Shown: positions 46,735 through 55,054 of the stretch, one piece after another | How positions within the stretch are numbered: position 1 is the first letter of the stretch | How the letters are laid out: the number at the start of each line of letters is the position of its first letter | NCBI RefSeq assembly: GCF_019966595.1 | Contig: NZ_JAINFJ010000006.1 | Location: 67,501-131,500 of the forward strand | Direction of reading: 5' to 3' | DNA length: 64,000 nucleotides | Source: Oricola indica | Lineage (GTDB): Bacteria; Pseudomonadota; Alphaproteobacteria; Rhizobiales; Rhizobiaceae | Translations under genes and position numbers: made by a program | The notes under the pieces: model-generated | Seen by the model: only the letters and a program-made list of their open reading frames with translations | The model's database searches: none | What the model was told of the DNA's origin: nothing

Positions 46735-47679
46735 ATGATCAAGAATTCCATCGCCGCCGGCGTATTTGCCGCGGCAGCAATTATGGCCCCGTCCATGGCG
46801 GCGGCCGAGTATCCCGAAAAGCCCGTAAACTTCATCGTGCCGTGGCCTCCCGGCGATCTCGAGGACGTCCTGACCCGCATGATCGCCGAGGATTTCCAGG
46901 CCGAGTACGGCGTGGCGGCGGCTGTCGTGAACAAGCCGGGCGGCGGCGGCGGACCTTTCCCGGGCGCCATCGAAGTCGCCAATTCGCCGGCCGATGGCTA
47001 CACGATCGGGTCCTTCGTGATTGGCGTCCCGGTGGTCGGCCACACGATCGACATCCCGGACCTGACGCCGGCGAAGTTCGATCCGCTCGGCATCTTCCTC
47101 ACCTATCCCTTCGTGATCGCAACCAGCAATGACGCGCCTTACTCCTCGATGGAGGAACTGGCCGCCTATGCCCAGGACAACGACGTGGCGCTCGGCCATT
47201 TCGGCGACGTGCTGACGCCGACCCAGGTGACAAAGGCCTTTGCAAAGAACGCCGGGTTCGAATGGGGGTCCGACGCGGCCTTCGACGCGCTGGATTGTAA
47301 CACGCTCGCCTCGGGCGACGCGGATGTGATCAACACGACGCTGCAGCTGATCCTGCCCTGCCTCGACCAGGTGAAGGTGCTGACCTCGATCACCGACGAG
47401 CGCATTCCGCTGGTTCCGGACGCACCGGCCATCGGTGAACTCGACGACTCGCTGAACATCGCGCTGTGGAACGGGCTGTTCGTGACCAAGGACACGCCGC
47501 AGGATGTCCGCGACAAGATCATCGCGGTCGCCAAGAAGACGGTGATGAGCGAACGCGCCCAGGCCGTCGCGAAGGAAACCGGCGCTTTGATCTACTGGCA
47601 GGATGCCGATGAAAGCGAGGCGCGCATCGCCGGCGACATCGAGACCGTCGAGCGTATCGGCGAAATCCTCGGACAATAA
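46735..47679 (+). CDS. tctC: Tripartite tricarboxylate transporter substrate-binding protein
   Basis: Periplasmic TctC/Bug-family receptor, 314 residues with a signal peptide ending PSMAAA before EYPEKPVNFIVPW. The mature start, VNKPGGGGGPFPGAIEVA and LTSITDERIPLVPD match the family. Two Cys (LDCNTLA, ILPCLDQ) may pair. It binds carboxylates or amides; the ligand is unknown. ATG 46735 follows AGGGAGTGGTGACC. A strong hairpin separates it from tctB. Confidence 0.93.
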   Translation: MIKNSIAAGVFAAAAIMAPSMAAAEYPEKPVNFIVPWPPGDLEDVLTRMIAEDFQAEYGVAAAVVNKPGGGGGPFPGAIEVANSPADGYTIGSFVIGVPVVGHTIDIPDLTPAKFDPLGIFLTYPFVIATSNDAPYSSMEELAAYAQDNDVALGHFGDVLTPTQVTKAFAKNAGFEWGSDAAFDALDCNTLASGDADVINTTLQLILPCLDQVKVLTSITDERIPLVPDAPAIGELDDSLNIALWNGLFVTKDTPQDVRDKIIAVAKKTVMSERAQAVAKETGALIYWQDADESEARIAGDIETVERIGEILGQ

Positions 47680-47687
47680 GACCTTGA

Positions 47688-47714
47688 CGGGCCCGGCATT
47701 GCCGGGCCCGTTTT
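47688..47714 (+). terminator. Attenuator/terminator between tctC and tctB
   Basis: CGGGCCCGGC-ATT-GCCGGGCCCG is a perfect 10-bp GC-rich stem followed by TTTT. Placed right after tctC, it probably limits read-through so the binding protein is made in excess over the membrane subunits. Confidence 0.8.
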
Positions 47715-47738
47715 GTATCGACCATCGGGAAAGCGACT

Positions 47739-48269
47739 GTGGAAAGCGAACGCGAACGACGATTTCCGGGACCGAGACGGGGGCAGCTTCTCTTTGCGAT
47801 AGCCCTGCTTGTCTTCGCCGCTTTCCTGCTGTCGCAAACGCCCAACCAGACTCGCTGGGTGGCGAAGACGGATTTCTTCGCCCAGCCACGTTTCTGGCCG
47901 GCGGTCGGCTTGATTTCCATGGTTGTTCTCGGCGGATTGCATCTGGTCGGGTTGCCGTGGCGGCGCTTCCAGCGCGCGGATTTCATCGAGGCGCGCAAAT
48001 GGTCGACGGCACTCGAATACGCGGCGTGGTTCATGGCTTATGTTTTCGCCGTGCCCGTGATCGGATATCTGCCGACAACCGTGATCTTCGTGCCGCTGCT
48101 TGCCCGGCGGCTCGGATATCGCAGCGCCAGGATGCTGCTGGCGAGCATCGTCTTCGCGGTCGTCACGGTGGTGGTATTCAAGAGCATTCTCGCGGTGAAA
48201 ATTCCCGGCGGCATGATCTACGAATATCTGCCGGGCGCGATCCGCAGCTTTTTCATCCTGAATTTCTGA
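47739..48269 (+). CDS. tctB: Tripartite tricarboxylate transporter small membrane subunit
   Basis: A 176-residue protein with four hydrophobic segments (LLFAIALLVFAAFLLS to the C-terminal FKSILAVKIPGGM region), the size and layout of TctB. It starts with GTG 47739 after TCGGGAAAG. It is followed by tctA after 7 bases and forms the transport unit with TctA. Confidence 0.88.
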   Translation: MESERERRFPGPRRGQLLFAIALLVFAAFLLSQTPNQTRWVAKTDFFAQPRFWPAVGLISMVVLGGLHLVGLPWRRFQRADFIEARKWSTALEYAAWFMAYVFAVPVIGYLPTTVIFVPLLARRLGYRSARMLLASIVFAVVTVVVFKSILAVKIPGGMIYEYLPGAIRSFFILNF

Positions 48270-48276
48270 TGGCGTC

Positions 48277-49896
48277 ATGGACCTGATCCTGTCGAGTCTC
48301 GAAATCCTCGCGCGCTGGGACGTGATCCTGGCGCTGGTCGTCGGCTCGGTCGGCGGTGTGCTGATCGGCGCAATCCCCGGTGTCGGACCGGCGGTCGCGA
48401 TTGCGATCCTTCTGCCGGCGACTTTTTCGATGGATCCCATCGTCGGCCTGACCGTGCTGCTCGGCATCTACGGCTCGTCGATGTATGGCGGGGCTATTCC
48501 CGCCGTGCTGATCAACACGCCTGGCACCGCCGTCAACGCGCTGACCACCTATGACGGCTTTCCGATGACGGCGCGCGGGGAGCCGCGCCGGGCGCTTTCC
48601 CTTGCCTATTCCTCGTCCTTCTTCGGCGGCATCGTGTCGGTGATCTGCCTGATCCTGTTCGCGCCGGTGCTGGCGAAGGTCGCGCCGATGTTCGGCAGCC
48701 GCGAGATTTTCCTCGCCGCGCTGCTCGGCATCATTCTCGTCATCGTCGCGCATCGCGGCCAGAGCCTGATCGCCGGCGCGCTTGCGGGCTTCGGCATCTT
48801 CATCCAGACCATCGGGCTGGAACCGGTGAAATATTCCAAGCGCTTCACCTTCGACCAGTCCTTCCTGTCGAGCGGAATCGACCTGATCGTCGTGGTGCTC
48901 GGACTGTTCGCGCTGAGCCAGGCTTTCGTGCTGCTCACCAGCGAAGACGAGAAGATCCGCACGACGCGGTTGCGCGGCGGGCTGTTTCAGGGATTTCGCG
49001 AACTGGCGCGCCACCCGCGCGTCGCCTCCGTTTCCGCCGGTTTCGGCGTGATCATGGGCATGATTCCCGGCGTCGGCGAATTCACCGCGCAGTTCCTGTC
49101 CTACACCTATGCCCAGAAGACCTCGAAGCGCCCGCAGGATTTCGGACACGGATCCTCCGAGGGGCTGATCGCCGCCGAGACGGCCAACAACGCCGTGCCG
49201 GCGGCGGCCATGGTGCCGCTTCTCGCGCTCGGCATTCCGGGCGAGGCGCTGACAGCGATGATGCTGAGCGTGTTCTATGTGCACAATGTCGTGCCGGGGC
49301 CGGGCCTGTTCCAGAACTCGATGGATTTCATCGTCGCGCTCTACATGGCGCTGCTGATCCTCAACGTGCTCGTCGTGATCTTCCTTCTGGTCGCCACGCG
49401 GCCGTTGATCCAGGTTGTGAAAATCCCGAACCGCTTTCTCGGTCTTTGCGTCCTGACGCTGTCCTTCGTGGGGGTCTATTCGCTTCGCAACTCGGCGACG
49501 GACTGCATCATGGCCGCCGTGTTTGGCATGATCGGCTATGTGCTGAAGCGGCTTTCGCTGCCGATCGTGCCGATCATTCTCGGCATGGTGCTTGGCGGCA
49601 TCATGGAGGTGAAGCTTCGCGCCGGCATGGCCCGGGTGAAGGAGCCCTTCGATTTCATCGACCGGCCGGTCGCGATGATCCTGTTTCTCGCGATCCTCGC
49701 CGTCCTCGCCATCCATGCCCGGCATGTCTGGCTCGACCGCAAATCGCTCAAGGAGGCCGAATGGCAGACCAAGCACAGATCGACGCGCTTCGGCGCACTC
49801 CTGTTCCGCCGCAAGGGCTCCTTGTCGCGGGCGCGCGGCAGGAAGGTGAAGGCGCGCCACTCGACGTCATATCGCCGATCGACGGGACGCGACTGA
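48277..49896 (+). CDS. tctA: Tripartite tricarboxylate transporter large permease subunit
   Basis: A 539-residue TctA-family permease with about eleven hydrophobic segments. GVLIGAIPGVGPAVAIAILLP (first repeat), YGGAIPAVLINTPGTA and VIMGMIPGVGEFTAQFLSY (second repeat) are hallmarks. It is about 35-40 residues longer than usual: the last 45 residues form an Arg/Lys-rich tail encoded over the start of the aldehyde dehydrogenase gene in another frame (136-base overlap). The membrane part itself is complete. Confidence 0.93.
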   Translation: MDLILSSLEILARWDVILALVVGSVGGVLIGAIPGVGPAVAIAILLPATFSMDPIVGLTVLLGIYGSSMYGGAIPAVLINTPGTAVNALTTYDGFPMTARGEPRRALSLAYSSSFFGGIVSVICLILFAPVLAKVAPMFGSREIFLAALLGIILVIVAHRGQSLIAGALAGFGIFIQTIGLEPVKYSKRFTFDQSFLSSGIDLIVVVLGLFALSQAFVLLTSEDEKIRTTRLRGGLFQGFRELARHPRVASVSAGFGVIMGMIPGVGEFTAQFLSYTYAQKTSKRPQDFGHGSSEGLIAAETANNAVPAAAMVPLLALGIPGEALTAMMLSVFYVHNVVPGPGLFQNSMDFIVALYMALLILNVLVVIFLLVATRPLIQVVKIPNRFLGLCVLTLSFVGVYSLRNSATDCIMAAVFGMIGYVLKRLSLPIVPIILGMVLGGIMEVKLRAGMARVKEPFDFIDRPVAMILFLAILAVLAIHARHVWLDRKSLKEAEWQTKHRSTRFGALLFRRKGSLSRARGRKVKARHSTSYRRSTGRD

Positions 49897-51245
49897 CCAC
49901 AATCGCGGACGCCACGCCGGCCGAAGTAGACCGCGCCGTCGCCTCGGCGCGCGTGGCCTTCGAGGATCGTCGATGGGCCGGACAGCCGCCCGCGGCGCGT
50001 AAAAAGGTCATGCTCAAATGGGCGGAGCTGATCGAGCGCGAGGCGCTGGAGCTCACCGTTCTCGGCGTGCGCGACAACGGCACCGAGTTCGCCATGGCCT
50101 TCAAGGCCGAAGCCGGGTCCGCCGCCGCGACGATACGCTATTACGCAGAGGCGCTCGACAAGGTCTATGGCGAGATCGCACCGACGGCCGACACGCATCT
50201 CGGGCTGATCCATCGCGAGCCTGTTGGCGTGGTGGGAGCCATCGTCCCGTGGAACTTCCCGCTGATGATCGGCGCATGGAAGCTCGGACCCGCGATCGCC
50301 GCCGGCAATTCCGTGGTTCTCAAACCTGCCGAAACCGCGTCTCTGACGCTGCTGCGGATCGCCGAACTGGCGCTTGAAGCGGGGCTGCCGGAGGGCGTGC
50401 TGAATGTCGTGACCGGGCGCGGCGCAGTCGCAGGCGAGGCACTGGCGCTCTCCATGGATGTCGATGTTCTCGTGTTCACCGGCTCGGGCGCGGTCGGGCG
50501 GCGGCTGCTGGAATATTCCGCGCGGTCCAACCTGAAGCGCGTCTATCTCGAACTGGGCGGCAAGTCGCCATCGATCGTCTTCGATGACGTGAAGGACATC
50601 GCACAGGCGGCGAAGGTGACGGCGAGCGGGATGTTCCGCAATTCCGGCCAGGTCTGCGTCGCCTGTACGCGGCTTTTGGTGCAACGCGGCGTGCAGGACG
50701 ATTTCGTTTCGGAACTCGCGAAGGCCGCGGACGCGCTGAAGGTCGGCGATCCGCTCGATCAGTCGTCGCAGATCGGCGCGATCAATTCGGAGCGGCAGCT
50801 GGAACAGAGCCTCGATTTCGTCGAGACCGCGACGAAAGAGGGCGCGTCGCTCTATCATGGCGGGAAACGCATTCTGCAGGAAACCGGCGGCTATTACATG
50901 GAGCCGACGATCTTCACCGATGTCGGGGCACGGGACACGCTCGCGCAGCGAGAGGTCTTTGGCCCTGTTCTCGCGGTAACGGGCTTCGACACCGAGGAGG
51001 AAGCGGTCGCGATCGCCAACGGGACCGAATACGGGTTGTCGTCGGGGGTGTGGACCAGCGACCTGTCGCGGGCGCACCGCATGATCCGTGCCGTGCGGGC
51101 CGGGGTCGTCCACGTCAACACCTATGGCGGTTCAGACCTGACCGTGCCGCTCGGCGGGGTGAAGCAGTCGGGCAACGGGCACGACAAGTCGCTGCATGCC
51201 TTCGACAAATATGTCGATCTGAAAACAGCATGGATTCAGCTATAG
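49761..51245 (+). CDS. NAD(P)-dependent aldehyde dehydrogenase
   Basis: A 494-residue aldehyde dehydrogenase. VPWNFPLMIGAWKLGPAIAAG, Glu in YLELGGKSPSIVF and catalytic Cys299 in NSGQVCVACTR are intact; the PuuC/betaine-aldehyde-like branch fits. ATG 49761 has a strong AGGAGG four bases upstream, so translation starts inside tctA. It could oxidise the aldehyde produced by the class III aminotransferase of the divergent operon. A long hairpin follows the stop. Confidence 0.92.
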   Translation: MADQAQIDALRRTPVPPQGLLVAGARQEGEGAPLDVISPIDGTRLTTIADATPAEVDRAVASARVAFEDRRWAGQPPAARKKVMLKWAELIEREALELTVLGVRDNGTEFAMAFKAEAGSAAATIRYYAEALDKVYGEIAPTADTHLGLIHREPVGVVGAIVPWNFPLMIGAWKLGPAIAAGNSVVLKPAETASLTLLRIAELALEAGLPEGVLNVVTGRGAVAGEALALSMDVDVLVFTGSGAVGRRLLEYSARSNLKRVYLELGGKSPSIVFDDVKDIAQAAKVTASGMFRNSGQVCVACTRLLVQRGVQDDFVSELAKAADALKVGDPLDQSSQIGAINSERQLEQSLDFVETATKEGASLYHGGKRILQETGGYYMEPTIFTDVGARDTLAQREVFGPVLAVTGFDTEEEAVAIANGTEYGLSSGVWTSDLSRAHRMIRAVRAGVVHVNTYGGSDLTVPLGGVKQSGNGHDKSLHAFDKYVDLKTAWIQL

Positions 51246-51281
51246 AGACGTTCATCGCTTCGTGGAATCGATGAACGTCTC
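51245..51281 (+). terminator. Strong hairpin terminator after the aldehyde dehydrogenase gene
   Basis: A perfect 13-bp stem (GAGACGTTCATCG pairing with CGATGAACGTCTC) encloses an 11-base loop that can itself form TTC/GAA pairs. It begins at the last base of the stop codon and is followed by the T-rich TATTTGTTTT. It likely ends the tctCBA-aldehyde dehydrogenase transcript. Confidence 0.8.
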
Positions 51282-51297
51282 CAACTATTTGTTTTAC

Positions 51298-51341
51298 GCA
51301 ATTCCGGGCGAAAAACCGGTATCCACTTTTTCTGGAATTGC
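51298..51341. repeat. Rhizobial intergenic palindromic repeat element
   Basis: GCAATTCC (51298-51305) and GGAATTGC (51334-51341) bound a 44-base element with an inner AAAACCGG and CCACTTTTTC. From memory, near-identical elements occur many times between genes in Rhizobium, Agrobacterium and relatives. Only one copy was noticed in this window. It lies in the 5' leader of the Tm-1-like gene, just before its ribosome site. Confidence 0.65.
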
Positions 51342-51356
51342 TCCGGAGGAGGACCA

Positions 51357-52595
51357 ATGACCGACAAGACCATTCTCGTCGTCGGAACCTACGACACCAA
51401 AAACGACGAACTGTCCTACATGGCGGATTGCATAAGGGGGCAGGGCGGCAAGGTCGTGACGATGGATGTCAGCGTGCTCGGCGATCCGGTCGAGCCAGCG
51501 GATCATTCCAAGCATGACGTGGCGGCCGAGGGTGGTAGCACGATCCAGGCGGCAATCGACTCGGGCGACGAGAACCATGCCATGCAGATCATGGCGACGG
51601 GCGCGGCGGCGCTGACCGCGCGGCTGCATCGCGAGGGCAGGATCGACGGGGTCATCGTGCTGGGTGGCACGATGGGCACGGACCTCGCGCTCGATGTCTG
51701 CGCCGCGCTGCCGCTGGGCGTGCCGAAGTTCGTCGTTTCGACGGTCTCGTTCTCGCCACTTCTGCCAGCGGAAAGGCTGGCGCCCGATATCCAGATGATC
51801 CTGTGGGCCGGCGGGCTCTACGGCCTCAACTCGGTGTGCAAGTCGTCGCTCAGCCAGGCAGCGGGCGCCGTGCTGGGCGCGGCGCGGGCGGTGGAGCCGC
51901 CGAAGCGGGACCGGCCGCTAATCGGCATGACCTCGTTCGGCAAATCGGTGCTGACCTACATGGTGAGGCTGAAGCCGGAGCTGGAAAAGCGCGGTTACGA
52001 AGTGGCGGTGTTCCATGCGACCGGGATGGGCGGGCGTGCCTTTGAGGCGCTGGCGGCGGAAGGGGCCTTTGCCGCCGTGTTCGATTTCGCCACGCAGGAG
52101 GTCGGCAACCACATGATGGGCGGATTGTCCGCCGGTGCCGACAGGCTGACCAATGCCGGCCGCAAGGGCATTCCGCAACTGGTTGCACCGGGCTGTATAG
52201 ACCTGATCGATTTCGTCGGCTGGCAGCCCTTGCCGGAGCGCTTTCGCGAGACGCCGTCGCACGCCCATAACCGGCTGCTGACCTCGATCGTCCTGGAGCC
52301 GGACCAGCGTCGTGAGGTTGCGCGGGAACTGTGCAGTCACATGGCGATGACGGAGGGGCCGACAGTGTTTCTCCTGCCAAAGGGCGGTTGCCACGAATGG
52401 GACCGGCCGGGCGCGGATCTGAACGATCCCGACGGGCTGGCGGCATTCTGCGACGAGATGGTGACGGCCTGTCCGGGCAATGTCGAGTTGAAGGCGCTCG
52501 ACTGCCACATCAACGATGCGGAATTCTGCGAGACGGCGCTGGCGATCTTCGATGGCTGGGTCGAGGCTGGGATCGTGGAGAAGCCGGGCGGCTGA
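51357..52595 (+). CDS. Tm-1-like ATP-binding domain protein (UPF0261)
   Basis: A 412-residue protein of the UPF0261/Tm-1-like family. KTILVVGTYDTKNDELSYM at the N-terminus, VIVLGGTMGTDLAL, GMTSFGKSVLTY and HNRLLTSI are family blocks. Plant Tm-1 binds ATP; bacterial roles are not settled and members often sit with catabolic genes. It is convergent with the VOC gene. ATG 51357 follows GGAGGAGGACCA. The usual TIM-barrel partner gene is not adjacent. Confidence 0.87.
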   Translation: MTDKTILVVGTYDTKNDELSYMADCIRGQGGKVVTMDVSVLGDPVEPADHSKHDVAAEGGSTIQAAIDSGDENHAMQIMATGAAALTARLHREGRIDGVIVLGGTMGTDLALDVCAALPLGVPKFVVSTVSFSPLLPAERLAPDIQMILWAGGLYGLNSVCKSSLSQAAGAVLGAARAVEPPKRDRPLIGMTSFGKSVLTYMVRLKPELEKRGYEVAVFHATGMGGRAFEALAAEGAFAAVFDFATQEVGNHMMGGLSAGADRLTNAGRKGIPQLVAPGCIDLIDFVGWQPLPERFRETPSHAHNRLLTSIVLEPDQRREVARELCSHMAMTEGPTVFLLPKGGCHEWDRPGADLNDPDGLAAFCDEMVTACPGNVELKALDCHINDAEFCETALAIFDGWVEAGIVEKPGG

Positions 52596-52621
52596 TGTCG
52601 CCCGGTCTTGTAAGCAGCGAC

Positions 52622-53170
52622 TTACGCCTTGCTCAGCTCTTTCGCATGCAGCCAGTCGGCGTGCTGCGGCGCGCGCTTGGTCTTCGACCATTCCTCCAGC
52701 ATGTCCCACTTCACCGAGTCGAGGCGCTTGAGCATTTCCTCTTCCTCCGGGTCGGGGCAGGCCAACTCGATGCGGTGGCCGCTCGGATCGAAGAAATAGA
52801 TCGAATGGAAGATCGAATGGTCGGTAACGCCGAGCACGTCGACGCCATTCGCCTCCAGATGCTCCTTGTATTCGATCAGGGTCGCGCGGTCCTTCACCTT
52901 GAAGGCGATGTGCTGCACCCATTTCGGTGTGTTGGGATCGCGGCCCATCTCCGGCTTGGTCGGCAGTTCGAAGAAAGCGAGCACGTTGCCGTCGCCCGCA
53001 TCCATGAAGATGTGCATGTAGGGATCGGGCTCATGCGTCGAAGGGACATGGTTCTCGGCGATGGCGAGAACGAAATCCATCTTCAGCATGTCGCGATACC
53101 ATTCGACGGTCTGTTTCGCGTCCTTGCAGCGATAGGCGACGTGATGGATCTTGTCGATCTTCAGTGTCAT
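52622..53170 (-). CDS. One-domain VOC-family protein, candidate extradiol dioxygenase
   Basis: A 182-residue vicinal-oxygen-chelate protein with paired beta-alpha modules. His10 (IHHVAYR), His87 (WVQHIAF) and Glu135 (HRIELAC) form a complete H-H-E metal triad. Length is half that of two-domain extradiol dioxygenases; glyoxalase/lyase activity is an alternative. It is the last gene of an operon with an FAD aromatic hydroxylase and a fumarylacetoacetase-like hydrolase, so ring cleavage of a hydroxylated aromatic is plausible. Overlaps the DUF2783 gene by ATGA. Confidence 0.82.
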   Translation of the reverse strand: MTLKIDKIHHVAYRCKDAKQTVEWYRDMLKMDFVLAIAENHVPSTHEPDPYMHIFMDAGDGNVLAFFELPTKPEMGRDPNTPKWVQHIAFKVKDRATLIEYKEHLEANGVDVLGVTDHSIFHSIYFFDPSGHRIELACPDPEEEEMLKRLDSVKWDMLEEWSKTKRAPQHADWLHAKELSKA

Positions 53171-53385
53171 GACCTTTTCTCCTCCTCGTTTTGCGCCTTC
53201 GCGGCGGCAAGGGCTTCCCGCAAAATCTCCCGGTCGCCGACATGGTTGGACAGAATCAGGATAATCCGGGCGTTGAACGCGTCGCTCTCTGCCTTCGACA
53301 GTCCCTCGTGGGCGGCCAGCAGATCGGCGTAGAAATCGTCCGGCGCGGCGATGTTGGGTTTGGTGTTCAGTGCGGCCATCGTCAT
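53167..53385 (-). CDS. DUF2783 small protein
   Basis: A 72-residue, mostly helical protein (DDFYADLLAAHEGLSKAESDAF, NARIILILSNHVGD) recognisable as DUF2783. It overlaps both neighbours by four bases, so it is translated with the FAD hydroxylase and the VOC protein. It may be an accessory subunit of the hydroxylase; no function is established. Confidence 0.8.
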   Translation of the reverse strand: MTMAALNTKPNIAAPDDFYADLLAAHEGLSKAESDAFNARIILILSNHVGDREILREALAAAKAQNEEEKRS

Positions 53386-55019
53386 GCCCTCCCGGTCGCG
53401 GTGCGGATGGCGGTCTTCACCGCCGCCTCGTCGAAGGACGGCCAGCGGGCCGCCACGTGCTGGTCGGGCCGCAAAAGGTAGACGGCCGAGCCCGCGTCGC
53501 CGAGATAGCGCGCCGCGAGATCGCCGCTTGCATCGTCGGCGGCGGAGATGCGCAGCGCGGTCGCGGCGATGCCGCCATCCTCGACCTGGTCGGGGATATC
53601 CGCGTCAATGGCGAGCAACTGGAATTCGTTGCCCAATTTGTCGAGCAGGAAGCCGTCGCCCAGCGGCGCGTCCGGGCAGGGTGCGCCTGGCCGTGTGCGG
53701 GCCGGGCCGCCGGCGAGCGCGTCCGCACCGTTGAGCGGCGAATCGTCATAGACGCAGGGCACCGACAGTCTACCGGAATTCACCAACGGACGGGCGAAGT
53801 CGTAGCGTTCGGAGAGATCCAGCGCCGCGTCGCGAAAGATGCGGCTGATCTCCGATTTCGGGGTGATGAAGTCCGTGGAGCGGGACGAGTTCATGATGTT
53901 CTCGTCCGCGCCGTGGATGCGCTCTACATCGTAAGTCTCCAGCAGTCTGTCCGGCGCAAGGCCGTCCATCACCAGCTTCAGCTTCCAGCACAGATTGTCG
54001 GTATCCTGCAGGCCGGAATTGGCGCCGCGCGCGCCGAAGGGAGAGACCTGGTGGGCGGCGTCGCCCGCAAAGATCACGTGGCCGTGCCGGAACTTCTCCA
54101 TGCGGCGGCACTGGAAGGTGTAGATCGACACCCATTCCAGCTCGAACTTCACATCGTCGCCGAGCATCGCCTTGAGCCGCGGGATGACGTTTTCAGGCTT
54201 CTTTTCCTCGTCCTTGTCGATGTTCCAGCCTAGCTGGAGATCGATGCGCCAGACGCCGTCAGGCTGCTTGTGCAGAAGTGCCGACTGGCCGCGATTGAAG
54301 GGAGGATCGAACCAGAACCAGCGTTCCGTCGGAAAATCGGCGTCCATCACGACGTCGGCGATGAGGAAATTGTCCTCGAAGACGCGGCCGACGAAATCGA
54401 GGCCCATCATCGCGCGGATCGGCGAGCCCGCACCGTCGCATGCGATCATCCAATCGGCGCTCATCGTGTAAGGACCGTCGGGCGTATCGATCGACAGCGC
54501 GACGCCGTTTCCCTTTTCGGTGACGGAAACGACCTTGTTGCCGCCACGCAGTTCGATGGGCTTGCCCTGCCGCTGCAGTTCGAATGCGCGTTCGACCAGA
54601 TATTGCTCGAAATAATACTGCTGCAGGTTGATGAAGGCCGGGCGCTTGTGTCCCTTCTCGGGAAGCAGGTTGAAATCATAGACCTGCCGCTCGTCGAAAA
54701 AGACCTTGCCGACATTCCAGACGACACCCTTGTCGACCATCGGGTCGCCGCAGCCGAGACGGTCGAGGATTTCGAGCGGGCGCTTGGCGAAGCAGATCGC
54801 GCGCGAGCCCCAGGAAACCTTGTCGTTCTCGTCGAGCACGACGACCGGTATGTCCATCTGGGCGAGGTCGATCGCCGCGCCAAGGCCGATGGGCCCGGCG
54901 CCGACAATCACGACTGGATGGTGCGCGTTGGCGCCCGGATCCTGGTCGGGCGACTTCGCATAGGGATAAAGCGGCGTCTCGAAGATCTTCTTGCCGCCGG
55001 TTTCGACTGTCTGGTCCAC
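53382..55019 (-). CDS. FAD-dependent aromatic hydroxylase (MhpA-like)
   Basis: A 545-residue class A flavoprotein monooxygenase. The FAD-binding VVIVGAGPIGLGAAIDLAQ is near residue 40, the DG motif is MIACDGAGSPIRAMM, and the GD motif is IFAGDAAHQVSPFGARGANSG. A C-terminal thioredoxin-like domain covers the last 130 or so residues. MhpA-type enzymes hydroxylate 3-hydroxyphenylpropionate and similar phenols with NAD(P)H and O2. The start is GTG 55019 with GGGAGGAGTGACC. Upstream are MBL and hydrolase genes; downstream are DUF2783 and VOC. Confidence 0.92.
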   Translation of the reverse strand: MDQTVETGGKKIFETPLYPYAKSPDQDPGANAHHPVVIVGAGPIGLGAAIDLAQMDIPVVVLDENDKVSWGSRAICFAKRPLEILDRLGCGDPMVDKGVVWNVGKVFFDERQVYDFNLLPEKGHKRPAFINLQQYYFEQYLVERAFELQRQGKPIELRGGNKVVSVTEKGNGVALSIDTPDGPYTMSADWMIACDGAGSPIRAMMGLDFVGRVFEDNFLIADVVMDADFPTERWFWFDPPFNRGQSALLHKQPDGVWRIDLQLGWNIDKDEEKKPENVIPRLKAMLGDDVKFELEWVSIYTFQCRRMEKFRHGHVIFAGDAAHQVSPFGARGANSGLQDTDNLCWKLKLVMDGLAPDRLLETYDVERIHGADENIMNSSRSTDFITPKSEISRIFRDAALDLSERYDFARPLVNSGRLSVPCVYDDSPLNGADALAGGPARTRPGAPCPDAPLGDGFLLDKLGNEFQLLAIDADIPDQVEDGGIAATALRISAADDASGDLAARYLGDAGSAVYLLRPDQHVAARWPSFDEAAVKTAIRTATGRA

Positions 55020-55054
55020 GGTCACTCCTCCCGTCTTGCCATTAGCTCCTGCGA

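Noticed and set aside
46585-47889. Long N-terminal extension of the IclR frame across the tctC gene
   Set aside because: It runs antisense through tctC; the IclR family starts at MGTITKA with the helix-turn-helix soon after.
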